Of a stretch of DNA of 64,000 nt, positions 63,889 to 64,000 are shown in pieces. The stretch is taken from positions 1 to 64,000 of the forward strand of contig NQMI01000057.1 in assembly GCA_002270565.1 (NCBI GenBank), given 5' to 3'. Position numbers and translations under genes: made by a program. This DNA comes from Stenocarpella maydis (Eukaryota > Ascomycota > Sordariomycetes > Diaporthales > Diaporthaceae). The notes below the pieces were generated by a model, which worked only from the letters and a program-made list of their open reading frames with translations, made no database searches and was not told where the DNA came from. Numbering within the stretch: the first letter of the stretch is position 1; each line of letters begins with the position of its first letter.

Positions 63889-64000
63889 ATGCCTTCCAAG
63901 CTCAATATCTTCTCCAAGGGCTCCCGCTCAAAGTCCGGCAACCCTACCGACCCCCGCGGCTCGACCGAGTCCTCGAGGCCCCTGAACGAGTCTCTCGACC
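63889..64000 (+). CDS. Start of a protein cut by the window end
   Basis: The ATG at 63889 lies in a good fungal context (ACGACAATGCC) after a C/A-rich leader. The frame is open to the window end: MPSKLNIFSKGSRSKSGNPT, then DPRGSTESSRPLNESLD. The N-terminus is basic, Ser-rich and probably disordered. The family cannot be told from 37 residues. Confidence 0.6.
   Translation, partial: MPSKLNIFSKGSRSKSGNPTDPRGSTESSRPLNESLD

Noticed and set aside
1..64000. CRISPR array, bacterial operon, integron or prophage
   Set aside because: No regularly spaced repeats or prokaryotic signals. Introns and gene families are fungal.

Overview
This is a window of a filamentous ascomycete (Pezizomycotina) genome, most likely a Sordariomycete. 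Introns are short (about 50-260 bp), mostly GT...AG with CTRAC-type branch sites. Promoters carry copies of the TACGGAGTA motif. The gene content is typically fungal: Zn2Cys6 regulators, an AA9 monooxygenase, an ABCG pump, MFS carriers and fungus-specific orphan proteins. GC-rich gene islands alternate with AT-rich, stop-riddled retroelement DNA whose decay (Gln CAG/CAA to TAG/TAA, Trp TGG to TAG) looks like repeat-induced point mutation (RIP). I cannot name the species.

Layout. 1-2961: decayed Ty3/gypsy element (+) and AT-rich repeat DNA ending in a GC-rich 47-nt terminus. 2962-51128: a 48-kb gene island. In order it holds an AA9 LPMO (-), a single-pass membrane protein (+), a nucleotidyltransferase-fold protein (-), an orphan (+), a metallophosphoesterase (+), a type II membrane protein with a Cys-rich ectodomain (+), an ABCG half-transporter (-), a Zn2Cys6 regulator (-), a giant DNMT5-type methyltransferase-ATPase (-), an orphan (+), an NDUFAF2-like complex I assembly factor (-), a calponin-homology protein broken by an assembly gap (+), a small possibly frameshifted gene (+), an ACS-type MFS carrier (+) and a dead DHA1-type MFS gene (-). 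51129-55539: a second repeat block with an inverted Ty3/gypsy copy, flanking 242-bp repeats, a decayed transposon and two identical copies of the 47-nt terminus. 55540-64000: a second gene island with a disordered PB1/ubiquitin-like-headed protein (+), a second Zn2Cys6 regulator (-) and the start of another gene (+).

The outstanding gene is the 2,632-aa DNMT5-like protein at 27127-35229. It joins a C5-cytosine methyltransferase, a Cys-rich zinc region and a Rad5/Rad16-type SNF2 ATPase with an embedded RING. I rebuilt it from four exons whose phases agree. It lies in a genome whose repeats look RIP-mutated, so methylation and mutation may both act on these repeats.

The genes do not form an obvious single pathway or a recognisable secondary-metabolite cluster. 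Exon structures were inferred by eye from splice signals, reading-frame phase and family motifs. The multi-exon models for the two regulators, the methyltransferase, the ABC transporter, the assembly factor, the calponin-homology gene and the orphan at 38.4-40.2 kb all close to whole codons.
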